DNA of 64,000 nucleotides from Chlamydomonas reinhardtii (taxonomy: Eukaryota; Chlorophyta; Chlorophyceae; Chlamydomonadales; Chlamydomonadaceae), in assembly GCF_000002595.2 (NCBI RefSeq), contig NC_057004.1, positions 3,522,086 through 3,586,085 on the forward strand. Reading direction: 5' to 3'. Below the pieces are notes generated by a model. It saw only the letters and a program-made list of their open reading frames with translations, was not told where the DNA came from and did no database searches. The position numbers and the translations under genes are program-made. Shown in pieces: positions 50,831 through 61,002 of the stretch; position 1 is the first letter of the stretch, and every line of letters begins with the position of its first letter.

Positions 50831-52067
50831 TCCTGCTGCGAATATTTCAGCACATATCGTACGTACTCTACTTACAGCGAACCCATATAATAGCAGGTAA
50901 GGCGCTGCGTTTGAGGGCCCTGCTGTCGATAGAGAGACCCATGGGGCTCCGCTGCATTCGACTTGCAATCTGAGTCCCTGGGTGAAGGCTCTCAACACCC
51001 CCACACTCCTCCCTCTTTTGCATCGGGTTCGGTTTAGGTTGGGACAACCCAACCGGCGGGACCAGCACCCAGGCCTGCGTGAGTCGTTGGTGCAGGGGGT
51101 GCCGGCGAGGCTCCTGCCTGCTACTGCCTCACACACCACACTCCCCACGGCATCCGGCCACCCCACCATGGCGTGTGCAGCCTGCTGCTGCTGCCTCGTT
51201 TTGCACGCCCGATGCCGAAGCAGAAGCACGGCAGCCGCCTTTGCGAGCAGCAGTTCTCCGCCCTGCTCTTGCCGGTGCTTTGTGGGTCCCTGCTCGCGAC
51301 CCTGGGCTCTACTGCCGCGGCCCTGCTCCGTGGGGTGTCATGTAAGCGTGGGTAATGTTCAGGGCGTCAACATTATGCTTGACTAATTGTTCATGTGGAA
51401 GTGTGCAAGGCGTGCGACTAGGAACAAGGTTTGAGCCGTCGCCCACGGCTGCGCCTTCCCCTACCCTACCCCTTCATCCCCCCGCTCCGCCCAACCATGT
51501 CACCAGGCGCCCCCTCTATAGCTGCCTCAAATTGATGAACGAGCATGTCGAGCAGTAGCCCTACTGCCACAAACTCAACGGGTTCCGGACACTGGTGGGC
51601 ACTTGGTGACGACTTGTCTTGGCCGTCCCTACAGCCCGGTCCCTACAGCCCGTTCCCCACGGCCCCGGCCTCTGCCACTATAGCCTGCCTCACCTTCATC
51701 GCCAACTCCCGTTACTGCAAGGCAGGATGTCGTTCGCGCTGCTTCTTGTTTACGTCAAACGTGAACAGTTTCTAAGACATGACCGGAAGCCAAAAACTAA
51801 TGTCGTTCAACGTATAATAAAGATAACACTCAGAACACACACTAGAAGTTTGAAACACAAGAAACTACGCCAGATCCAGTTGGAATTTCGTTTCGACAGC
51901 TCGGCCAAATAGTGAATCAAACTGCAAGTTTGCTGTTGTTATTGGTGGCTACAATGACGCAATGATGCAGGTCAAACGCAGGTGCAGCCCCGTTCCTTCG
52001 CATGCAGTTCCCTCCATGCACGGAAGCTCATGGGCCTTACGCCCCGGTGCCCCACACCGCTCCCGCT
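50831..52067. other. Promoter of the helical-repeat gene and 3' flank of MATH-BTB
   Basis: About 1.2 kb with no supported exon. The part at 51770-51930 is AT-rich. The second copy of a dispersed repeat lies at 50966-51100. Confidence 0.5.
50966..51100 (+). repeat. Dispersed repeat fragment, copy 2
   Basis: It carries GGCTCTCAACACCCC and CGGCGGGACCAGCACC in the same order as 43541-43640, with roughly 50 extra bases between the blocks. Confidence 0.4.
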
Positions 52068-53555
52068 TTACGTGCACGAGCGTTTCGCGGCGCGGCGAGC
52101 GGCCGTGAACAGCTGTGCCATCAGCGCCGGCTGCTGCGCCGCCAGCTGCTGCAGGTCGCGCTCTGGCAGGTCAGCCTCTGCCTCCGCCGCGAAATCTAGC
52201 AGGCCCGTCAACAGCTCTGTTTGCGCCGCGTCCGCCGCCCACAGAACTTCTTGCACCACGCTGGCCACAGTCACGGTGGACAGCAGGTGCGTCCGCAGCA
52301 GCGCCGCCACCTTGGGCAGCAGCAGCCGGTCTGCCAGCTCCAAGGAGCTGCGCGCCTGCTGGCGGGTAGTGACGGTGAGCCCGCCACCGTACATGAAGTG
52401 CAGCAGCGGCTCCAGAGCGGCGGGGTCGGTGTCGGGCAGCGGCAGTTCGCGTGCGCTGCTGTCGCGCATGCCGCTGTCAAACAGCGTGGCGAAGTAGGGG
52501 CAGCGCGCGGCCACGATGGCGCGGTGCACGTCGAAGCGCCGCATGCCGGTGTTGCTGGGGCCGCAGCTGCTGCCGCCGCCGTCAGCCGCCGCCGTGGCAG
52601 TGGTGGGTTTGATGGTAGCAGCCGCGCCCGCTCCCGTTCCCAAGACCTCTGCTGTTGGGTTGGCCGCCACTGCCGCCGCCGCACCGGCGGGCGCGGTAGC
52701 GATGATAATGAGATCGGAGGTGGGGCCGGGGCGCTTCCAGAGTGAGAGCAGGTCCGTGGCAATGTCGCCGCTACCGGCAGAGACCGCGCCGTCGCACACA
52801 GTTGCCGGGTAAACGCCACCGCCGCCGTCACCGCCGCTGCTGCCATCCGCCGCCGCGCTGGAGGCCGCCGGAAGTGTGTTGTACTCGAGCTCTATACGCA
52901 GCAGCAACGCGCCGCCGTTGGTGGGACTAGTGGGACGCAGGAAGCCGGAGGCGATACTGAGCTTCTCGCGAGGAATGAAGCTGGGAAAGCCATATCCCGC
53001 CACGCACGCGTCGGTGTAGGTGTAGCTTGCTGTACGTCGGCGGGAAGAGGGCCGGGCGAAGGGCGAACATGAGTTAGGAGGCCCCCCGCCCCCTGCTGCT
53101 TTGTTTGCGTTCTTTCGCGTCAACACCGCCAGGTAGCTGATAAGGTAGGCAGACGGTGAAACAATGCTGTCCTGCCCTGCCACCACCAGAACCACGACTC
53201 ACCGTCTGCGCTTTTGAAGTCATCCTTGGGGTCTTGCCAATTGCGCAGCACGAACTTGAAGTTCACTGCTCGCGGTGCTTTCGGCTCCACGGAGCGCAGG
53301 TACACGGACAGGTGCGTTTTATCCTGAGAGGGGTAGAGTTGAAGCTTCCTGCAAGCGGGTAAGTGTGACCCCGAGGCAGGGCGTGGGGTGACTCATCAAG
53401 CTAACGCGCGGTGACGGGCTGCAGTCGCCGGTGTGCAGCAGTTGGCAGGCGTGCCAAACTGGGCAAACTCACCAGGCATGAGGGCCCAGCTTAAAGGAAG
53501 GCGAGTCGACGGACTGGGCCTCCACTTTCAAAAAGTTGGAGATCAGCCACTGCAT
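52068..53555 (-). CDS. MATH-BTB domain protein (CUL3 ubiquitin-ligase adaptor)
   Basis: Three exons, 53473-53555, 53203-53348 and 52068-53029, give 396 aa in exact phase. The MATH (TRAF-like) domain occupies about residues 1-135: WLISNFLKVEAQSVDSPSFK, then THLSVYLRSVEPKA, NFKFVLRNWQDPKDDF, GFPSFIPREKLS, and a final ELEYNTLP strand. A BTB/POZ domain follows at about 178-300 (SDLIIIAT, FDVHRAIVAARCPYFATLFD, PLLHFMYGG), interrupted near its start by a roughly 45-residue Ala/Thr/Gly insertion. A BACK-like helical end (LELADRLLLPKVAALLRTHL) completes it. Such proteins bind substrates through MATH and CUL3 through BTB. Length is in line with SPOP-type and plant BPM proteins. The start codon (MQWL) sits at the first MATH strand, so a further upstream exon cannot be excluded. 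Confidence 0.9.
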
Positions 53556-53937
53556 ATCGCGAGCGGGGCGCCAAGCAAAGGATGACAGGATGACTGGACT
53601 CCGCCGACTGGATGCCGGAAAAGCGGAAACCTACTTTTCCCCTCTAGTCCCTTCTCGCGACGTCCTTCCCCTCCGCTCCCTTCGCACCTCGTGGGAGTAG
53701 ACCAGGCTAGCCATGGAGCCCGTTCAGCAGCTTGAAGCAGCCCCTTCAATTAAGCAAGGGCGGCAAGCAAGGCCTCGAACATCCCCAGGCCTCGAACGTC
53801 CCCAGGCGTAGGCTGCTGCTCTCGGGGCAAGTATTCCAGGTCCAAGCTGGCTATGTCTTAGGGTACTTAGCCTCTGCTTGAATGTTGGTGCTGCGCCTGA
53901 AGCCGCGGGGCTTGGCTCTTGTGGCCCCTGACCTATT

Positions 53938-54132
53938 GTGGGCGTGTGTGTGAGCTGTCAGTTGGCCACTTCGCCGAGCGACAGCTTTACCGGCCACCTG
54001 TTGAGATTTCGCAATGTGAAGTTGTGTGTAGATTGCATTGGTTACAAGAGGGACTTGCTGACGCGAGTCGCGAGCGACATCTGCTCTGGACATCAGGGAC
54101 ATGCCACCTGCAACGCCGACGCCCTACTCTAG
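53938..54132 (+). other. Open frame with two CxxC pairs (possible orphan exon)
   Basis: The 64-codon frame reads CVSCQLA, about 20 residues, then CVDCIGY, and ends at a TAG. Paired CxxC motifs about 27 residues apart resemble a zinc ribbon. It begins with GTG, not ATG, and has no clear splice partner, so it is either an exon of an unrecognised gene or chance. Confidence 0.2.
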
Positions 54133-54349
54133 TAGTAGGTTTGCTCTCGTAAGAGCTCCATTTACCTCCGGTTCTGCTCCTAACAACGAGTGCTAGGACC
54201 CTGCTCCATCACCCGACCAATCAGAACTACTCGATTTATTCCGCAGCAAACCTTCCGGACTGAATCCAGCCAAATCAACTAAGGCCTAAACTCGTCCAGC
54301 TCACTGCATGTCCGTAGTCTATTCATTCCGAACGAAATCGGAGGGGTGT

Positions 54350-54366
54350 ATGGGAGTCGAACCCAT
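54350..54366 (-). ncRNA. tRNA T-arm / Pol III box B-like hairpin
   Basis: On the minus strand this is a perfect 5-bp stem (ATGGG/CCCAT) closing a 7-base TTCGACT loop, containing GGTTCGACTCC, a full match to the box B consensus. The matching 5' half of a tRNA (acceptor strand pairing with ACACCCC, and a D arm at the right distance) is missing, so this is not a normal tRNA gene. A tRNA-derived SINE remnant or a broken tRNA is likely. Confidence 0.35.
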
Positions 54367-54935
54367 GACCTCGAGCGAATTCGTGTGTAGCTATGCGCGG
54401 CCTTCATCGTTGCTCGGCGTGTCCCATCATTGCAGCCAGACGGTAGGGCTCTCCCACCATCGCTTCCAACTTGCTTGAGCCAGTGCCAACCAGCAGTGCG
54501 GCGCTGGCCGTTGGGTGATGCGAGCAACCATTGGAGCAACCCGCTTGCATAGAAATGGCTGCGGCAATACCACCGGCGGGTCTGCCATCGCCGAACCTGC
54601 ACTTGCACCCGCGCCCCTCTGCCCTGCAGCTACCCTCCCTCCTTCGGCTGCGGCGGCTACGTACCTGGCTCTGCTGCAGTCAAGTCCACAACGAGACAAC
54701 CTCAATCAACTATCCATACATGGCCCTCAGCAGCACCTGTTCGCCACGCGCCTCGCCATGTCTTGTTGCCTCATGCACCCCCCCCCCCGAACCGTACGTG
54801 CGTCTCATGCTCACGCAGCCACTCAATACCAGCACATCTTATACTTAATAGCACGTCCTGCTCACATGCATGTGCGCTTGGCCGCTACGCCAGCTAGCTC
54901 CGCACCGCGCTCGGAACAGCCGCACCCAAGTGCAC

Positions 54936-54960
54936 CTGCTGCTGCTGCTGCTGCTGCTGC
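54936..54960 (+). repeat. (CTG)8 trinucleotide run
   Basis: Eight tandem CTG units in non-coding DNA. Confidence 0.9.
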
Positions 54961-55763
54961 ACCGCCTACAATTCATCGTAAACCAGTCAGCATAAAGGCA
55001 CTGCTCTGACGCACACACCGTCTGATGTGCAACGGGCGGGGCGCCAGGTACCCGGTATGCCGCTATGGCATGGGTGATCCGTGCGGTACCTGCTTGATCA
55101 CACCGCGCTGTTACGCCCCACCGCGTCCCGCTACGTATGTCGCCACCCACCCGTACTTACTAGCCCGCCGCCGCCGCCGCTGCCGAAGCGCAGGCGCACA
55201 CGCATTGTGCCGGCCACCATACCCAAGAATGATGCGACCGGCCCATGCGCTTCTAGCTATCCATAACGCATAGCACGGCAGCGCACTGGCGGTGACACAT
55301 TCCTGCCGCCGCAAGTGTTGCCAGGGTGGCTTTGGCGGCCAAATCCCTCAGGCGACTGCGGCTGCGGCGTTGGCGGCGCCTGAGGCTGCCACAAGCCCAC
55401 CCTAGCTGGCTAGCTGTGTGCCGCTGCGACCACCCCCGGTTGCCTGCCTCCGCGACCTCCGCTGCCACTGCCATTGCCGCCGGTCCCTGGCCGCCCTCCA
55501 GCGACGGCGGCCGCAGTGTGCATGGTGCCATTTGGATGTCCGGGGCGGCGCCCGACGCCTCCACGCAGCACGTGCCCCGCCCGATTCCTCCCGCTCTGCT
55601 GCTCCGGCCGAAGCGCACTGCCCGCCGCTGCCTGTGGCCTGATACCGCCACAAGCCGCCTGCGGCTCACACTCTCACCGCACTCGCGCACACACCCGCAC
55701 TCCAATCCACTTGCCGCTGCCACCACCGCCAAGCTCCGCCGCCGCCACCTCCTGCCCCTGCCG

Positions 55764-58700
55764 CTACGCCAGCGCCTTGAGCCGTATGGGCTGCCCCCTC
55801 AGCACGCCCATGAACACGGCCCAGCTCAGGCCGTACAGACACGCCGCCGCCAGGAACACGCCCTCGTAGCCGCCCGTGGCCTGAGGGGGAGGCAGGGGAG
55901 GGGAGGCAGGGAGGTGGGGGGAAGAAGATGGGGGGAGGCAGGGCCAGGGAGGCAGCATCAGGGAGGTGAGGGAGGTGAGGGAGGTGAGGGAGAAAGCGTA
56001 GACAGTCAGGGAAGCAGCGAAGAGTCCAGTGCAAGAGGGAGGGAGCGTGGCAGGGCGGTGTGCGGGTAGGGCACCGACAGTACCGCTTCTGCTTGCGCTT
56101 GCGCCGGGACACACCCTTTACTGCCTTGTGGCTTGTGATCGCCGCTGCCCCCCCCCCCGCTCCGCGGCCGCACCCCTCCCCGCCACCCTCCACAGTCCGC
56201 ACTCACCTGCAGCAGCAGCCCGGTGGCTATGTTGCCGGCGATGCCGCCCAGAATGGAGGCGGTGTTGGTGAGCCCCAGCAGCGCGCCGGCGTCGGCGGAG
56301 GCAACGTCCTGTGGTGCCGGCCCAGGTGCCACGAGTCGCGTACGGTAGTGTGCATGACTAAGCATGCCGTACACACAACAGCCCACATCAGCAAAGATGA
56401 GACGCAAAGGATGGCGCCATGCTGGCCCCAGTCTCTGCAACGGCAGCACGGCTCCGACCAAAGCAAGCGCGCACGCCCACAGGCCACAGCGCAACTCACA
56501 CCCTTCTCCCCAAGCTCCTTCCTCACACAACCCACGCCCTTTTCTACTAATGCAACCCCCTAACGCTAATGCAACCCCCTAACGCGATCCCACACCTGCA
56601 CGTAGGCGTGAAAGCCTCCAAAGCTGAAGCCGTAGCACCCCACCGCCGCCACCAGGCAGGCCGTGGCCACCAGCGGCGGCAGCCCACCCTCGCAGCCGCC
56701 GCCCGCGCAGCCCAGCCCCGCGCCCGCCGCCAGCGGCAGCATGGCCGCGGCGCAGCCCAGTGTGGAAACCGTGTGCATCAGGCGCCGAACCTGCATGCGT
56801 GTGTGTGCGTGTGTGTGTATGTGTGTGCGTGCGTGTGTGTGTGTGTGTGTTTGTGTGTGTGCGTGGGGGGTGCAAATTGGACAAGGGGTGTCAGCAAGGG
56901 GGCTAGCCGTTCATGGAGCAGGGAGAGATTATCACAAGTATGAAGTGCCAGGAGGCGGGGCGGGTATGTGTCCAAGACCAAGACTAGGAGTGGCGCACGG
57001 TTGGCTGAAGGGCACACGCGGCCAAGGAACACGGAAAGGAAGGCACGGAGCCTCTGACTGGCCGGGGCAATGCGTGCCGCTCATCAGCAGCACACACACC
57101 CGTTCCACTACCACCACACCCGTGGTAGTGGCACGTGCACGCCACCGCCACCGCCAGCTTCCGCCTCCTGCCCAGCGCTCACCTCCAGCCGGCGGCCTGG
57201 CTCGCCGCCCGCCGCCCGCACCATCCGGTCCGCGGTGCCGCCCGCCAGTGTGGCCGTGAAGGCGGCGGCCAGCCAGGGCAGCGAGGACAGCAGGCCTGGC
57301 CGGGGAGGGGTGGCGGGGTGGTGGTGAGTTAGGTTTCAGGGCGGTGATTCGATGTAGCCAGCCCCCTCATACCCGCACGTGTGCTCCAGTCCTGCATCCC
57401 ACCGCCCTGCCGTCCGCAGCAGCGCCAGACCTCCCTCCCTCCCCCCCTCCCTCCCTCCCCCCCCTCCCTCCCTCATCCCTCACCCGCGCTGGCCAGGTCT
57501 CGCACCCCCAGCGACTGCAGGTACATGGGCAGCCAGGACTGCAGCACGAAAAAGCCCCAGCCGATCACGCCGTGGCACAGGCACAGAGCAGCGACCTGCG
57601 GGGTGGTGAAGAGCGTATGTAGTTGTGTACACGTGTATATAAATGGCAATCAAGGCTGGTCGTGATGTAGTGTGCGGTGCGGTGGTGCTAGCGGCACAGG
57701 CGGCACAGGCGGCGTCGCCTCGGGCAATGCGGCGAGCTGGGCCCTCCCCTGCCTCACACACGACCTCACCGCCTTCCTCACTGGCACAAACTCATCACCC
57801 CACCAGCCCACCTGAATGGCTGTTTCCCGCCGTCCAAGCACAACAGCCCCCGCCCCGCCTGATGCCGCCGCTGGGGCGGCCGCCGCCGCCCCCGCCGCAG
57901 GCGCTGCTGCCCCTTGCGCCGGCGCCGCTCCTGCTCCTGCTGCCCCAGCTCCAGCTCCTGCTGCTGGCGGCTGCTTGGGCCTCGCGCCCGACCGCTCGAT
58001 CACGAAGCTGCCCAGAGCCGACCACAGCACACCGCCCGCCGCCGCGGTGATGAAGGCGCCGGGCCAGCCGCTGCGGGCCGCCATGAGCGGCGCCGCCACC
58101 AGGCCCAGCACACCGCCTGGAGGTGGTGGGAGTGAGAGGGAGTGAGAGGGAGTGAGAGGGAGTGAGAGGGAGTGAGAGGGAGTGAGAGGGAGTGAGAGGG
58201 AGTGAGAGGGAGTGAGAGGGAGTGAGAGGGAGTGAGAGGGAGTGAGAGGGAGTGAGAGGGAGTGAGAGGGAGTGAGAGGGAGTGAGAGGGAGTGAGAGGG
58301 AGTGAGAGGGAGTGAGAGGGAGCGAGAGGGAGTGAGGGCGTCACAGTATGACTGGGTCGGCTAGTAGGGAGACAGAGGTGCCTCGGTGACCACATGAGCT
58401 GAATGAGTGTGTTTGTGAGGTGGGGAGTTGGGAGGTCGCCGTCGCCCTCCTTCCTGGTAGCTAGCACGGGTCTCCACCACCCACCACCCACTGAACCTTT
58501 CACACAACACGCCCACACTCACTCCCATGTATTCCCAAACCCAACCCTCCCACCCACCCCCCTCGCGGCTCACCCATGTTGAAGAACGCGTAGATCATGG
58601 CCAGCGTCGCGGCCTTGCGCTCCGGCGGCACCCACTGCGCGCAGGCGGCCGACACCGCCGGCATGATGACGGAGCTGAAGCCGCCCATGGCCACCCGCGC

Positions 58701-59417
58701 CGCCAGCAGCACCCACAGCGCCGACGTGTTGGCGGCGGCCGCGGCGGCGGCGGTGGTGGCGGTGGCGGCGGACCACAGCGCCAGACCGTTAAGCAGCACC
58801 CTGTGCAATGTGTGAGAGTTTGCTGGTGGGGGTCAGGTGATATGGAATTGCACATTGAAGTAAACGGGGATCGCCAACATGTGGCGGCGCATGGGGGCGT
58901 GCCGTGTTGACTCAAGAGGTGTGGGAGATAAGAAAGGCGTGTGCGGCAACAAGGGCTGGGCCCTCGCATGTCACGTGGCGCGCCGCACACGCCTGGCTGC
59001 CGACCCAGCAGCCGGACACCGCCAGTCGCCAAACACATCCACCTGTGCCGCGCCTAGTACGGCACCGCCACCACCAAGCCCACGCCCACCCCCACCACAC
59101 TAGGTCCCGGGAGACGCACCGGTCGCCGCCATGCTCGTCCGACAGCCTGTGGGGTTGTGGGACGTGGTCAAATGGGGGTTTGTGGGCCACACACCAGCAG
59201 GTTTGAGTTCAGATGACGGCTGCCAGGGGCGCGGCGGGGCCTGTGGTTGCAGGCGGCGCAGCACCCTCCGCACCGCCATCGCCCCAGACCACTCCCAATG
59301 AGAGCCCCCGCACACCCCTTCCCCTCCAACGCCTATGCAAGCACACTTAGCACAACCCCCCCCCAAAATACCCTCACAGTCGCGCACACGCCCGCACATT
59401 TAGCACACACGCACGCA

Positions 59418-59478
<61 letters not shown>

Positions 59479-60400
59479 GCACCTGCCGGCGGGTATCTGT
59501 CCCGCCAGGTAGCCCCACAACATGGCCGACTGCGCCAGGCCCACCTGAGAGGTGACGTGGGGTGGGGTGAGCTGAGGTATTGGGCAGGAGGGCGGGACAG
59601 GCGGCGCAATGAGGTGCCCGGGTGCACATCGGCGGCACAGCACATGGCCCCCGCACCCCCGCGGGCCCGTGGCCGGTCGCGATGCACCATCCCACCTGGC
59701 ACGCGTGTCGTCTCTCCGCACTTTGAAATAACCTGCCCACCCACCCTTCCGCGCCACCCTCACCACCTTCAATCCTTTCCCATCTTCCCCCCGCCCCTCC
59801 ACACACACACACATACACACTCACCTCGGCGTGCGACAGCGCCAGCTGGTCCGCCACCAGCGGCAGCAGCGCCGTGAACACAGAGCGGTGGAAGTTGCAC
59901 AGCAGCATCGCCACCGCACACACAGCCGCGACAGCCTGCCACGGCTGCGGCCGGTTGGCGGGAGAGCCGTACCGCCGCGCACCGTACAGATTGTTGTTGT
60001 ACGGCGGCAGCGCGCCGGCGCCGCCGCCGGCTGCGCGTGCTACAACGGAGGATGCTCGGGGCAGGGGCCGCGGCGCTGGTGCCGCGTGCCGCGTTGTATA
60101 AATTGTGTCTGTGGGTTGGGCTGCAGATGTGCAGCGCCGTGCCGGTTGGGATGGCGCTGTGCTCGCGGATGGGAACGCTGGTGCTGCTGCGGTTCTGAGT
60201 GCGGCCATGGCTAGTGCTGGCTGGGGGGCATAGGGCTGGGGCAGTCGTGCGATGGGGCGGTGCAGGAGCGCAGCAGCCCCGCTGGCACACCCCAGTCGCC
60301 ACGGCATCGCTGGGCCGCCAGTCAATCGGCTGCTCCGCGTGGTCATGAGCGCTGACCGCGAGTGTACAAGGCCTTTATGACTGCCTCCGAGGGCTGCCAT
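55764..60400 (-). CDS. Plastid-type MFS anion/phosphate transporter (PHT4/ANTR-like)
   Basis: Ten exons give 1836 nt (611 aa) in exact phase: 59825-60400, 59483-59544, 59120-59146, 58574-58800, 57812-58116, 57484-57595, 57183-57295, 56596-56790, 56207-56308, 55764-55880. Residues 1-150 are Ala/Arg/Ser/Pro-rich without acidic clusters, as in chloroplast transit peptides. The MFS core follows: FHRSVFTALLPLVADQLALS (TM1), AMLWGYLAGQIPAGRLSDEH (MFS loop 2-3), GGFSSVIMPAVSAACAQWVP, ERKAATLAMIYAFFNMGGVL, VIGWGFFVLQSWLPMYLQSL, GLTNTASILGGIAGNIATGL and a last helix near SWAVFMGVL. These match the SLC17-related PHT4/ANTR family, which moves phosphate, ascorbate or other anions across plastid membranes. 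A central Ala/Gly-rich insertion (about 335-375) lies in the cytoplasmic loop. In-frame ATGs at 60344 and 60306 are possible alternative starts. Confidence 0.85.
56798..56864 (-). repeat. (CA)n on the sense strand upstream of transporter exon 8
   Basis: Plus-strand GT array with a few interruptions. On the coding strand it is CA-rich and ends about eight bases before the exon 8 acceptor (exon starts at 56790). Confidence 0.95.
58131..58337 (-). repeat. 10-bp minisatellite at the 3' splice site of transporter exon 5
   Basis: Twenty tandem copies of AGTGAGAGGG (one with a single change) plus a partial copy. On the coding strand the unit is CCCTCTCACT, a pyrimidine-rich sequence. The array ends about 14 bases before the exon 5 acceptor (exon starts at 58116), so it replaces or extends the normal polypyrimidine tract. 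Confidence 0.97.
59404..59480 (-). repeat. (GT)n on the sense strand directly after transporter exon 2
   Basis: Plus-strand CA array of about 75 bases. On the coding strand the GT repeat starts within a few bases of the donor that follows exon 2 (exon ends at 59483). Confidence 0.95.
59801..59820 (-). repeat. Short (GT)n after the transporter exon 1 donor
   Basis: The coding strand reads gtgagtgtgtatgtgtgtg from the donor at 59824, so the repeat merges with the 5' splice site. Confidence 0.85.
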
Positions 60401-61002
60401 CGCCGTTGCGGAGTGCAGGCCGCGAGCTGTCGATGGTGGCGGGCGAGAGCGCCGGGCAGCAAAATTCTGTATCGCTAACCTATAATTTGAGCTATGATGC
60501 AGCCATAATGTCGATAAACGGCCACAGAAGGGCTATGTGGTGAACATAACAGAAGAACGAATGCGGAATGGACGCTCGGGTGTCGCTTAGGTAGGTGTCC
60601 AGAAATGTGTAAGGTTCTTATGCATCCAGCAATGCACTTGATGCTAATTACGGTAACGAAACAGCCTGTATGCTGCATCGACAATCTGCCATCAGCTCAC
60701 TTGCCCAAGGCCCGATTAGCTACGTGGAACTGCAAGCTGTTTATTGCTAAACGTTTCACACCATTACTGCTGCTTAATCACATCAATCTCTCAGAGCGAG
60801 GAAGGCCCATAACGCACCGCAAATTTCACCAGGTTTTCAGCGCATTGGACCTTTGTCGTGGTTTCTTGAGCTGTGTGTAGTCGTTTAGCTGGTCAAACAT
60901 CAACGGATTGTGCACACGAAGCTTCACTAAGCGATCTTTCCATTTGGGTGGTTAGCACCGTTTGCTGGGTGAGGTCTGGAGCTGAGCTGCTAACGGGACG
61001 CG
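60401..61002. other. Divergent promoter region
   Basis: About 600 bases between the transporter (-) and PUB-domain (+) start codons, more AT-rich than its surroundings and without exons. It could be a shared bidirectional promoter. Confidence 0.5.

Larger units (their letters stand above)
53556..55763. other. Intergenic region with possible element debris
   Basis: About 2.2 kb holding the MATH-BTB promoter and the transporter 3' UTR. It includes a small CxxC-bearing frame (53938-54132), a tRNA T-arm-like hairpin (54350-54366) and a CTG run (54936-54960). No complete gene is recognised. Confidence 0.45.

Noticed and set aside
54340-54440. Functional tRNA gene on the minus strand
   Set aside because: Only the T arm is convincing; no 5' strand complements ACACCCC and there is no D arm at normal spacing.
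58131-58337. CRISPR-like array
   Set aside because: Units are 10 bp and head-to-tail with no spacers; it is a minisatellite within an intron.
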